Below the pieces are notes generated by a model. The model did not search any database. It had not been told where the DNA came from and was given only the letters and a program-made list of their open reading frames with translations. The translations under genes and the position numbers were made by a program. From Armatimonadota bacterium (GTDB lineage Bacteria > Armatimonadota > Fimbriimonadia > Fimbriimonadales > Fimbriimonadaceae), in the NCBI GenBank assembly GCA_016223145.1, contig JACRPN010000010.1, positions 1 to 64,000 of the forward strand: a stretch of 64,000 bases of DNA, given 5' to 3'. Positions 34,541-41,514 of this stretch are shown piece after piece. Position 1 is the stretch's first letter, and each line of letters starts with the position of its first letter.

Positions 34541-35705
34541 TGCCCTTGAGGACCCTGCCATAGGGCTCGGCCTCCAGCTTGGTGAACAAGTCCTGGCCCG
34601 TCAGGACGGCCGGCGGCTGCCCCTCCATCATCACGATGAAACTGGGGGTCACGGTGAGACCCATTTGGTTGGCCGCCTTGAGGTCCTTGTACATGCGGTT
34701 CCAGGGCTCGCTCTCCTGGTTCTTGACGTCCAACATGGCGTCGTCCGTGTCCAGACCCAGGTTCTTCAAGACGTTCAAGTAAAAGTCAATGCTTTTGACC
34801 TCTTTCGGGGCCACTGAATAGACCTGGTCGATGTATTGCCAGAACTTGTTGTTCTTGCCGGCAAACTCGGCGAGGATCGCCGCCGTTGCCGCGTAAGGGT
34901 GACGTTCGTGAAGCGGAAAATGCCGGAAAACGTAGCGAATATTGGGCTTGTGCTTCTCGATGAACTGTTCAATGACCGGGTACATCTCTTGGCACATATC
35001 GCAGCAAAGATCGCCGAACTCGATAAGCGTGATCGGCGCCTCTTTCGGCCCGCTGATGTGGGCGTATTCGGGCACGAGGAATTTCACGGGGTCTTCGCCG
35101 AGCTTGGAAGGTTCGATGACGACCGTGTCGCCCTTGCCAAGGTTCGAGGCGCTGAACCATAGGGCGCCGACGAGAGCGATGCCAAGCGCTCCTACGACCA
35201 CGACGTCGGTCTTGGAGCGGGGCGCTGCGGCGGCCACAGGCTCTGAATCCGCCTCCGGCGCGCGCGCGCCCTTTCGCGCGGCGTTGGACCACTGCTGCCA
35301 CTGAACCCCGTAGAGCAGGAAGATGACGGTGATCGTCACTGCGTGGGCGAAGCACCAGGGGCAGAATAGGTGGACCGAGGCCGTGTAGATCTGAAGCCCG
35401 ATGCTCATCAAGGTGGCCAACGCAGAAAGCGCATAGCCGATCTTGAGCGAGGCTGCGGCTTGCTCCGGCTGCCGCCCGCGAAGGAAAGCCATGGCGCCGA
35501 GCACCAGGTAGAGGCCTACTCCCAAGAGGGCTATGGGGATGGGGCCGACTTGGGAAATGGGCAGTTGGGCGACCTGTTCGCAACCGCTCGAAACACCGCA
35601 CGGGAGCTTGATCTTGATGAGGTGCTCAAGGCTGAGCATGCCGGTGATGAACAATCCGGCAAAGCACAGGATGAGATTGATGCGATTGAGAAGGGCCTGC
35701 TTCAC
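34527..35705 (-). CDS. VKOR - DsbA fusion, periplasmic disulfide-forming system
   Basis: 392 residues from GTG 35705. The first 140 residues are a vitamin-K-epoxide-reductase domain with four to five helices, the loop cysteines in CGVSSGC and the active-site CPWC near residue 115. After another helix (VVVVGALGIALVGALWF) comes a DsbA-type thioredoxin fold (ITLIEFGDLCCDMCQEMYP, with C-x-x-C as CDMC, and the cis-Pro region TVTPSF). Such fusions couple disulfide formation to quinone reduction and replace DsbB in several phyla. Stray N-terminal starts are unlikely, because a perfect TATAAT lies eight bases before the GTG. Confidence 0.92.
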   Translation of the reverse strand: MKQALLNRINLILCFAGLFITGMLSLEHLIKIKLPCGVSSGCEQVAQLPISQVGPIPIALLGVGLYLVLGAMAFLRGRQPEQAAASLKIGYALSALATLMSIGLQIYTASVHLFCPWCFAHAVTITVIFLLYGVQWQQWSNAARKGARAPEADSEPVAAAAPRSKTDVVVVGALGIALVGALWFSASNLGKGDTVVIEPSKLGEDPVKFLVPEYAHISGPKEAPITLIEFGDLCCDMCQEMYPVIEQFIEKHKPNIRYVFRHFPLHERHPYAATAAILAEFAGKNNKFWQYIDQVYSVAPKEVKSIDFYLNVLKNLGLDTDDAMLDVKNQESEPWNRMYKDLKAANQMGLTVTPSFIVMMEGQPPAVLTGQDLFTKLEAEPYGRVLKGNGAK

Positions 35706-35713
35706 GGCGAATG

Positions 35714-35719
35714 ATTATA
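35714..35719 (-). promoter_or_regulatory. Leaderless -10 element of VKOR-DsbA/mnmA
   Basis: Perfect TATAAT on the minus strand, followed by CATTCGCC and the GTG start. A good -35 is not visible. This is the strongest of the start-proximal -10 elements in the window. Confidence 0.6.
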
Positions 35720-35884
35720 GCTCCTGTAGGGTGTGGAGGCTGGTGAGCCACTCCCACCGAATAACCGGTGGCGCGCCGTACAGGTTCCCGTCGGGGCGCG
35801 GAAAGGTATCCTCTGTTGGCTCAAACGCGGTCCCAATTGAGGATGTCCACGCTGATCTCACCAGGTTCGATAGCGGCACGCGCC

Positions 35885-37501
35885 ATGCCAAAGGCAAAGC
35901 GAGGCACGTACTACGTGCAGACCTGGGGCTGCCAAATGAACGAGGAGGACAGCGAGCAGCTCGCGCTCAGGCTGGAGAGCATCGGGTTCGTTCCGGCCGA
36001 GGGCATCCTGGACGCACACGTGATCCTGCTGAACACTTGCAGCGTGCGCAAGAAGCCCGAGGACAAGGCGTTTTCCATGCTCGGCGAGCTGGCGATGCTC
36101 AAGGCCCGGCGGCCGGAAGTCATCATCGGGGTGTGCGGCTGCATGGCTCAGATTCGTAGTGACGAGATCAGGAGGCGCGCGCCCCATGTGGACTTCGTCG
36201 TCGGCACCGCTCAGATCGAGAGCGTGCCGGGGTTGGTCGAGGAGGTCGCCCAGCTTCGGAAGTTCCAGACTCGGCTGGATCTTCCCGAGCGCAAAGGCGC
36301 CGTGGTTGAGAACGTGCCGCAGAGGTTGTTTGGGGCTGTCGAGGGACAAATGGACCAAGGGACCGAGGGACGGGGAGAAGGTCCGAGGTCCGAGGTCCGA
36401 GGTCGGGACGAAGAGGGACGGAGGGACGGAGGGACGGAGGAGCCGGAAGAGGGTCTGGGGGCCGGGGTCTGGGGTCTGGAGGAAAAGGGACAAAGGGACG
36501 GAGGGACGGTCGGACTGGGACTGGGCATTTCGCACTCCGAAATCCGCAATCCGCAATCAATACGGTCCGACTGGCTGGCCAACCGCCACCCGCAAGCCTC
36601 GAAGCGCACAGGTTCAAAGAAGCTCAAGGCGTTCGTGCCCATCCAATACGGCTGCGACAAGTTCTGCACCTTTTGCATCGTGCCGACGACCCGAGGCCGC
36701 GAGCGTAGCCGCCCCGCCGAGCACATCGTCGCCGAGGTCCGAACGCTCGCCGCGCAGGGGACCAAAGAGATCACCCTGCTGGGCCAAACCGTCAACAGCT
36801 ACGGCAAGAACCTGGCGGAGGGTCGTGTGCCATTCAGCAAGCTGCTCTGGCTGCTGGAGGGCATTCCCGGCTTGGTGCGGATCCGCTACACGTCGCCCTA
36901 TCCGCGCGACTTCAAGGAAGATCTTGTCTCCTGCATTCGCGATAATCCGAAGGTCATGGAGCACGTTCACTTGCCTCTTCAATCGGGAGACGATGAGGTC
37001 CTCCAGGCGATGAAGCGCGTGTATTCGGTGGAAGGGTTCTTGGAGATTGTGGCGTCGCTTCGAGAGGCGGTCCCGACGATCGGCATCACGACGGACATCA
37101 TCGTTGGATTCCCGGGTGAGACCGAGGAGCAGTTCGAGCGGACCCTAGAGATCGTCCGCGAGGTTCGGTTCGATGGCGCGTTCATGTTCGCCTATTCGCC
37201 GCGTCCGGGCACGCCGGCTTCGAAGATGCCCCAGGTACCGGCGGCGGATAAGCGCACCCGGCTTCATGAGCTCGTCGCTCTACAGACCGAAATCACCGTT
37301 CAGCAGAACTCAGCCTGGATCGGCAAGACGATGGAGGTGCTGGTCGAGGGGCCGTCACCCAAAAATCCCAACCTGCTTCAGGGTTACTCGCGCGAGTTCA
37401 AAATGGTGCACTTTGAGGGACCACAATCCTGGAAAGGCGATCTCGTGCAGGTGGTCGGCGTTGAAGCGCATTTGTGGGGATTGACGGGAAAGGCGGCGTA
37501 G
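35885..37501 (+). CDS. miaB: tRNA-2-methylthio-N6-dimethylallyladenosine synthase MiaB, with an insertion
   Basis: 538 residues from ATG 35885 (ATG 35843 also possible), against 440-480 for most MiaB. N-terminal domain: VQTWGCQMNEEDSE, NTCSVRKKPEDKAF, VCGCMAQ, the three Cys that hold the auxiliary Fe-S cluster. Radical-SAM domain: PIQYGCDKFCTFCIVPTTRGRE, IGITTDIIVGFPGETEEQF, then a TRAM tail. Between them, about residues 155-230 are a low-complexity stretch rich in Gly, Glu and Arg without family counterpart (see the repeat entry). All catalytic residues are intact, so the enzyme may still work. It methylthiolates i6A37 in tRNAs. Confidence 0.92.
   Translation: MPKAKRGTYYVQTWGCQMNEEDSEQLALRLESIGFVPAEGILDAHVILLNTCSVRKKPEDKAFSMLGELAMLKARRPEVIIGVCGCMAQIRSDEIRRRAPHVDFVVGTAQIESVPGLVEEVAQLRKFQTRLDLPERKGAVVENVPQRLFGAVEGQMDQGTEGRGEGPRSEVRGRDEEGRRDGGTEEPEEGLGAGVWGLEEKGQRDGGTVGLGLGISHSEIRNPQSIRSDWLANRHPQASKRTGSKKLKAFVPIQYGCDKFCTFCIVPTTRGRERSRPAEHIVAEVRTLAAQGTKEITLLGQTVNSYGKNLAEGRVPFSKLLWLLEGIPGLVRIRYTSPYPRDFKEDLVSCIRDNPKVMEHVHLPLQSGDDEVLQAMKRVYSVEGFLEIVASLREAVPTIGITTDIIVGFPGETEEQFERTLEIVREVRFDGAFMFAYSPRPGTPASKMPQVPAADKRTRLHELVALQTEITVQQNSAWIGKTMEVLVEGPSPKNPNLLQGYSREFKMVHFEGPQSWKGDLVQVVGVEAHLWGLTGKAA
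36350..36575 (+). repeat. In-frame repeat-derived insertion inside miaB
   Basis: The stretch is a chain of short tandem words: GAGGGACGG-type units (three successive GGACGGAGG near 36415-36438), GTCCGAG three times (36381-36402), GGGTCTGG twice (about 36468-36480), and AATCCGCAATCCGCAATC (36541-36558). The same words occur in noncoding gaps (GACCCCA at about 13500, GTCCCTCGTCC-like at 46565-46625, GGACCTCGGACC at 49250). The insertion keeps the frame and adds about 75 residues between the two MiaB domains. Confidence 0.8.
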
Positions 37502-37521
37502 CTGCCGACGTGGCATTCAGA

Positions 37522-37679
37522 CCGCAGCCGCCGGTTCCGTACCGGCGCAACCGATGCTGAATCACAAAGAACGCAGACCGTAGCCGCCGGTTCCGTGCCG
37601 GCGCAACCGATGCTGAATCACAGCGCCACCGGTGCTCAATAGTGCAATAGCCCCGTAGCCGCCGGTTCCGTGCCGGCGC
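37522..37679. repeat. REP palindromes, left cluster (three copies)
   Basis: Copies begin at 37522, 37578 and 37652. Each has CCGCCGGTTCC and GTGCCGGCG (GTACCGGCG in the first), an imperfect palindrome. The first two also share the 20 bases that follow (CAACCGATGCTGAATCACA), so they are direct repeats of about 45 bases. They lie directly beside the transposase-like gene. Confidence 0.85.
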
Positions 37680-37681
37680 TG

Positions 37682-38185
37682 TCACAACCTCATGCTTGCA
37701 TTGATCACTAATTCTTGGAGGTTGTGTCCGATGCTCCCCATGTGTGGATGATCTTCCCAGTGATCAACGATTCCCGCCCGGACCGGATTGGCGCAGATGT
37801 ACAACAGTCTTCGGTCCCAATCTTCGGCATCTCTTAAGATATGGTCCCAATAGCCTTTCTGCAGCCGCTCGGCACGGGAGCTGAGGTACAGCCATGTTCC
37901 GGCCTTCTGCTTGAACCCGTCGATTGCCTCTTTGGGAGATGCGGCCGCATCGCGTCCCATGACGATGAGGTGCAGATGATCGGGCATGAAGCAGTAGATC
38001 GGCGCGGAGCAGTGATGGTCGGCGAGGACCTGTTCAAGCAATGAAATGAATGCGCCAACCACGATGGGGTCGCTAAAAAGGGGTCTCCGCTTGGAGACGC
38101 AGATCGTGAAGGAAACCGATCGTTTGCCGACGTAAGCTTCAGCAATCAATCGGTGCTTTGTAGCACGAATCCGTTGAGCGTTCAT
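37682..38185 (-). CDS. REP-associated tyrosine transposase (RAYT, HUH Y1 family)
   Basis: 167 residues. The HUH motif is YCFMPDHLHLIVMG (His-x-His); the catalytic tyrosine is probably in KAGTWLY or KGYWDHI in the following helix region; the C-terminal LYICANPVRAGIVDHWEDHP is typical of TnpA_REP proteins. RAYTs are domesticated IS200/IS605 relatives that move or maintain REP palindromes. The gene sits between inversely oriented REP copies (37652-37679 and 38204-38229), the usual REPtron layout. The coding sequence seems complete, so it may be active. Confidence 0.9.
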   Translation of the reverse strand: MNAQRIRATKHRLIAEAYVGKRSVSFTICVSKRRPLFSDPIVVGAFISLLEQVLADHHCSAPIYCFMPDHLHLIVMGRDAAASPKEAIDGFKQKAGTWLYLSSRAERLQKGYWDHILRDAEDWDRRLLYICANPVRAGIVDHWEDHPHMGSIGHNLQELVINASMRL

Positions 38186-38203
38186 TTGCTACATCAGACC
38201 TTT

Positions 38204-38229
38204 CGCCGGCACGGAACCGGCGGCTACGG
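38204..38229. repeat. REP palindrome, right flank (inverted copy)
   Basis: CGCCGGCACGGAACCGGCGG then CTACGG is the exact reverse complement of the copy at 37652-37679 over about 25 bases, on the other side of the RAYT gene. Confidence 0.88.
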
Positions 38230-38238
38230 TCCAGGCTC

Positions 38239-39297
38239 CTAGAAATCAAACTTCCCAATATTCGCTTTGTCGAACACCGTCATCGGGCCCGCGACAATCA
38301 CGTTCTTCTCGCCGATCTTGCGCTTGCCGAGCGGGCCCGCATCGAACTCCACTCCGGGCTCCGCCTTGATCGTGCCCTCCTTCAGGGCTTTGCCCAGATA
38401 AGCCGCGATTGTGCCCATGTCGCGCGGGGACCAGAGCGCGAAGCTCTTGACGACGCCCTTCTCTACAAACTTCTTGAGCTGGTTCGGGGTGCTGAGCCCC
38501 GTCAGGAAGAGACCAGGTCCCTTGGCGTTCGGTCCGCCGGGATACGCGCCTGAAAGCTCCAGGCTTTGTGCTGCGGCGGCGAGGCCCACGCTGGTCGGCG
38601 CGATCACCCCCCTCAGATCCGGATGCTTGGCCATCAGCGCCTCAAACTCGGTCGTGCTCTTTTGCGGCTCGTCGTTGCCGTACACGATTTCGATCAGCTT
38701 CATCTTCGCGTACTTGGGGTCCTGGAGCGCCACCTTCATGCCCGCGATCCACTTGTTCTGGTTCGGGGCGTCGGTGGTCGCGCTGAGGATAGCGATGTCG
38801 CCCGAGTAGCCAATCTGCGAGCCGAGAAGCTCGACCTGCTGCGGCCCGACCTCCTCAGAATCGACCGAGAGGATGCCCGCGTCACGGTGGGACTCGTTAC
38901 CGGTCAGGTCGGAATCAATGGCGATGATGATCACGCCTTTCTTGCGGGCTTCATCGAGCGTCGCGTTCAGCGCGTCGGGGCTGTTAGCCGAGATGGCGAT
39001 GACGTCCACCCCCTGCTGAACCTGATCTTGAATGAACGAAATCTGCGAAGTCGCCTCGGCCTTGTCCGGCCCGGTGGTCAGAAAGTCCGCGCCGATCGCC
39101 TGGCAGGCCTCCTCGAACCCCTTGTTCACGTCGTCGAAATACGGGTTGCCCGTGTTCTTGGGGATAAACACGATCTTCAGCTTCTTCCCGCTGTCGGCCT
39201 TGGGTCCGGCGGCCGCGCCCCCGCCTTCATCCTTCGAGCATCCGGCAAGGAGGACAAGAGAAAGGGCTGCGGCGAGGGCAAAGGGTTTCCAGAGCAT
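38239..39297 (-). CDS. rhaS: Rhamnose ABC transporter substrate-binding lipoprotein RhaS-like
   Basis: 352 residues from ATG 39297; the frame is open further but the upstream part lies antisense in frame to the permease. A lipoprotein signal with lipobox LLAGC is followed by a type I periplasmic sugar-binding fold: KIVFIPKNTGNPYFDDVNKG, GVDVIAISANSPDALN, IAILSATTDAPNQNKWIAGM (the AILSATTxxxNQNxW stretch matches rhizobial RhaS as I recall it), GVIAPTSVGLAAAA, FALWSPRDMG. Rhamnose specificity fits with the GH78 gene upstream; AI-2 binding (LsrB) is a weaker alternative. Confidence 0.85.
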   Translation of the reverse strand: MLWKPFALAAALSLVLLAGCSKDEGGGAAAGPKADSGKKLKIVFIPKNTGNPYFDDVNKGFEEACQAIGADFLTTGPDKAEATSQISFIQDQVQQGVDVIAISANSPDALNATLDEARKKGVIIIAIDSDLTGNESHRDAGILSVDSEEVGPQQVELLGSQIGYSGDIAILSATTDAPNQNKWIAGMKVALQDPKYAKMKLIEIVYGNDEPQKSTTEFEALMAKHPDLRGVIAPTSVGLAAAAQSLELSGAYPGGPNAKGPGLFLTGLSTPNQLKKFVEKGVVKSFALWSPRDMGTIAAYLGKALKEGTIKAEPGVEFDAGPLGKRKIGEKNVIVAGPMTVFDKANIGKFDF

Positions 39298-39341
39298 GGT
39301 TTCGAGTTCGCCGCTGAAGCGGGGATTCCTTCCGGGAAGGA

Positions 39342-40286
39342 CTATCGCTGTGCTGTGCTCGATTTTCTGGCGAACCCGTTCTGCGCAGCGACCGTGGCTA
39401 CCAGCAGCGTGCCTACTATCGCAAGCTGGTATTCCGACTTCACATTCGCGACGCCCATGCCGATGCGCAGGATCGCCATCAGCAGCAGCGCCAGCATCGA
39501 GCCGAGCACCGTGCCCTTGCCGCCAAAGATCGAAGCGCCGCCCAGCACCACCGCCGTGATGGCGTCGAGCTCCAAACCCGTAGCGTGGTCGAACCGCGCA
39601 TAGCCCAGCCGCGAGCCGATATGGAGTCCTGCCAGGCCTGCCATCAAGCCTGAGAGGCCGAACACCAGGATCGTCGTGCCTCCGACCGGCAGCCCCGCGT
39701 ACCGGGCGGCTTCGGGGTTCGCACCACAGCTCACGACCCAGCGTCCGAGAACCGTTCGGTGCAGCACCAGCGCCACCAAAATGGCCACCCAAAGCAGTCC
39801 CACAAGCGATACCGGCAGCGGCCCCAGCTTCCAAAGGTCGATGCCCTTCAGCCCTTCGGGCAGCGCCAAAGAACCGGGTCCAAGCTGAATCTGCGCCACC
39901 CCGCGAAAGATCGCCATCGTGCCAAGCGTGACCACGAACGAAGGCAATCGGCTCTTGACGATCACGTACCCGTTGAAGAATCCGAGAAGAGCCCCGAGGA
40001 AAGGCGTGAGCAAAGCGCACAGCAACGGTGGGAGACCCGCTTCAGCCATCTTGGCGCAGAGGCAGGCGCAAAGCGTGAGGTTTGCGGCGACCGAGAGATC
40101 GATGTTCCCGCTGACGATGACGAACGTCATCCCGAGCACCAGCAGCCCGGTCTCGACGTAGAGCGTCGAGGACTTGAGCAGGTAGACCGAGTCCAGGAAA
40201 TAGGGCGAGCTCTTCGCAGCGATCGCAAAGGCGACAAGGAGCAGCACTGTCGTGATCGCTTCGGGCCTGCCGAGAAGCCGTTTCAA
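39342..40286 (-). CDS. rhaQ: Rhamnose-type ABC transporter permease
   Basis: 314 residues, about nine helices of the BPD_transp_2 family. LVLGMTFVIVSGNIDLSVAANLTLCA and the EAA-like LELDAITAVVLGGASIFGGKGTVLGS are diagnostic for ribose/xylose/rhamnose-type permeases. The ATG overlaps the stop of the second permease by four bases. Assignment to RhaQ versus RhaP is by order only. Confidence 0.8.
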   Translation of the reverse strand: MKRLLGRPEAITTVLLLVAFAIAAKSSPYFLDSVYLLKSSTLYVETGLLVLGMTFVIVSGNIDLSVAANLTLCACLCAKMAEAGLPPLLCALLTPFLGALLGFFNGYVIVKSRLPSFVVTLGTMAIFRGVAQIQLGPGSLALPEGLKGIDLWKLGPLPVSLVGLLWVAILVALVLHRTVLGRWVVSCGANPEAARYAGLPVGGTTILVFGLSGLMAGLAGLHIGSRLGYARFDHATGLELDAITAVVLGGASIFGGKGTVLGSMLALLLMAILRIGMGVANVKSEYQLAIVGTLLVATVAAQNGFARKSSTAQR

Positions 40287-41254
40287 GCCTTCGCCTCCCG
40301 ACGGTTTCGCACCGCGGAGTCGGCGATCAGAGCGACAAGGATGATCGTGCCAAAAGCGGCAAGCTGCCAGGTGGCGTCAATGCCCATCACCGAGAGCGCC
40401 ACGTTCACGGTGCACAGCAGCAGGCACCCGAGGAACACTCCAAGCGCGGTCCCAGACCCGCCAAGAATGCTCGCGCCGCCGATCACCACGGCGGCGATCA
40501 CGTCGAGTTCGAAGCCGCGCCCCGCCGTCGCCGGGTTGACGAAGCCGTACCGTGAGGCATACAGCAGAGCCCCAAACCCAGAGAGGCCTCCTGCAGCGGT
40601 GTAGGCGGCGATCTTCATGCGGGTCACGTTGATGCCGCTCAGCCTCGCCGCGTCTTCGTGTCCCCCTATGGCGTAGAGGTAGCGGCCGGGCCGGGTTCGT
40701 GAGAGGAACAGCCAGGCCAGCAACGCGATTCCAGCCGCCATCGCAAGGGTCCAAGGAATATTGACGTTGCCGATGCGGAGCGGGCCCTCGAGCGACCAGC
40801 GAGTGAGCGCGTCGGGCAGATTGTACGAGTCGATCTGCTTGGCGCCGCTGACGATGTAGCAGAGCCCCCGATAGGCCGTCAGGGCGCCGAGCGTGGCGAT
40901 GATCGGGGGCACGCGCGCCAGCGCCACCAAGAGGCCATTCACAAGGCCAAGGAGCGAGCCGATCAGCAACGCCAGCCCGGCTCCGGCCGCGACCCCGATC
41001 CCCGGATGGTCTCGGAAGGTGAGACCGACGATCATGCCTGTGAGGCCCAACATCGAGCCGACGGAGACGTCGATTCCGCGGGTCAGTAGAACCAGGAGCT
41101 CACCCAGGGCCACGACGAGAAGGATCGGGAGTGCGAGGAGGATCGAGTTGATGCTGGTGGGCTCCAGCATCCTGGGCTGCTTGAGCCAGGTGAGCGCAAC
41201 AAAGACGACGAGGAGGGCGAAGACGGCAAATTCTCGGCTTCGCAGGGTCTTCAT
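40283..41254 (-). CDS. rhaP: Rhamnose-type ABC transporter permease
   Basis: 323 residues from ATG 41254; upstream codons to 41377 are inverted-repeat sequence. The same family as its neighbour: LVVALGELLVLLTRGIDVSVGSMLGL and FELDVIAAVVIGGASILGGSGTALGV. Two non-identical permeases suggest a heterodimeric channel, as in the RhaSTPQ system. The ATPase (RhaT) that should accompany them is not in this window: the upstream neighbour is a secreted rhamnosidase. Confidence 0.82.
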   Translation of the reverse strand: MKTLRSREFAVFALLVVFVALTWLKQPRMLEPTSINSILLALPILLVVALGELLVLLTRGIDVSVGSMLGLTGMIVGLTFRDHPGIGVAAGAGLALLIGSLLGLVNGLLVALARVPPIIATLGALTAYRGLCYIVSGAKQIDSYNLPDALTRWSLEGPLRIGNVNIPWTLAMAAGIALLAWLFLSRTRPGRYLYAIGGHEDAARLSGINVTRMKIAAYTAAGGLSGFGALLYASRYGFVNPATAGRGFELDVIAAVVIGGASILGGSGTALGVFLGCLLLCTVNVALSVMGIDATWQLAAFGTIILVALIADSAVRNRREAKA

Positions 41255-41292
41255 ACCAGAGCACCAAGCGCCCTCCATAGAGGCGGTCTTTG

Positions 41293-41377
41293 ATGCCTCC
41301 GCCCCTTCAGGGGTGGAGGCTTTGGCAAGGAGGAGTCCGGCATCCCGTAGCCTCCACCCCGGAAGGGGCGGAGGCAT
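41293..41377. repeat. Long near-perfect inverted repeat with palindromic arms
   Basis: Arms 41293-41321 and 41349-41377 are 29 bases long with one mismatch and a 27-base spacer. Each arm is itself a hairpin: GCCTCC-G-CCCC-TTCA-GGGG-T-GGAGGC. The structure lies 39 bases before the rhaP-like start. It could be an operator, a transcript structure or a palindromic mobile repeat. Confidence 0.85.
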
Positions 41378-41449
41378 ACGTTGGGCATTCCCTCGTCCCT
41401 CCTCACGCGCCTAATCTACCGCTTTGGGGACAGTTGAGAATGGTGTAGC

Positions 41450-41468
41450 CCAGGCGTCCCGCCTGGGT
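41450..41468. terminator. Perfect hairpin downstream of the rhamnosidase
   Basis: CCCAGGCG-TCC-CGCCTGGG, 47 bases after the rhamnosidase stop on the minus strand. There is no T-run. It resembles intergenic palindromes common in high-GC genomes. Confidence 0.45.
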
Positions 41469-41514
41469 GACCCGGTCCTGCAACTGAAACGACCAGACGC
41501 GGAGCGTTCATGTC

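Noticed and set aside
37522-37679. CRISPR array
   Set aside because: Three copies only, palindromic and irregularly spaced, beside a RAYT gene; no cas genes.
38239-40020. 593-codon version of the RhaS-like protein
   Set aside because: The lipoprotein signal at 39297 marks the true start; the upstream part is a shadow of the permease gene.
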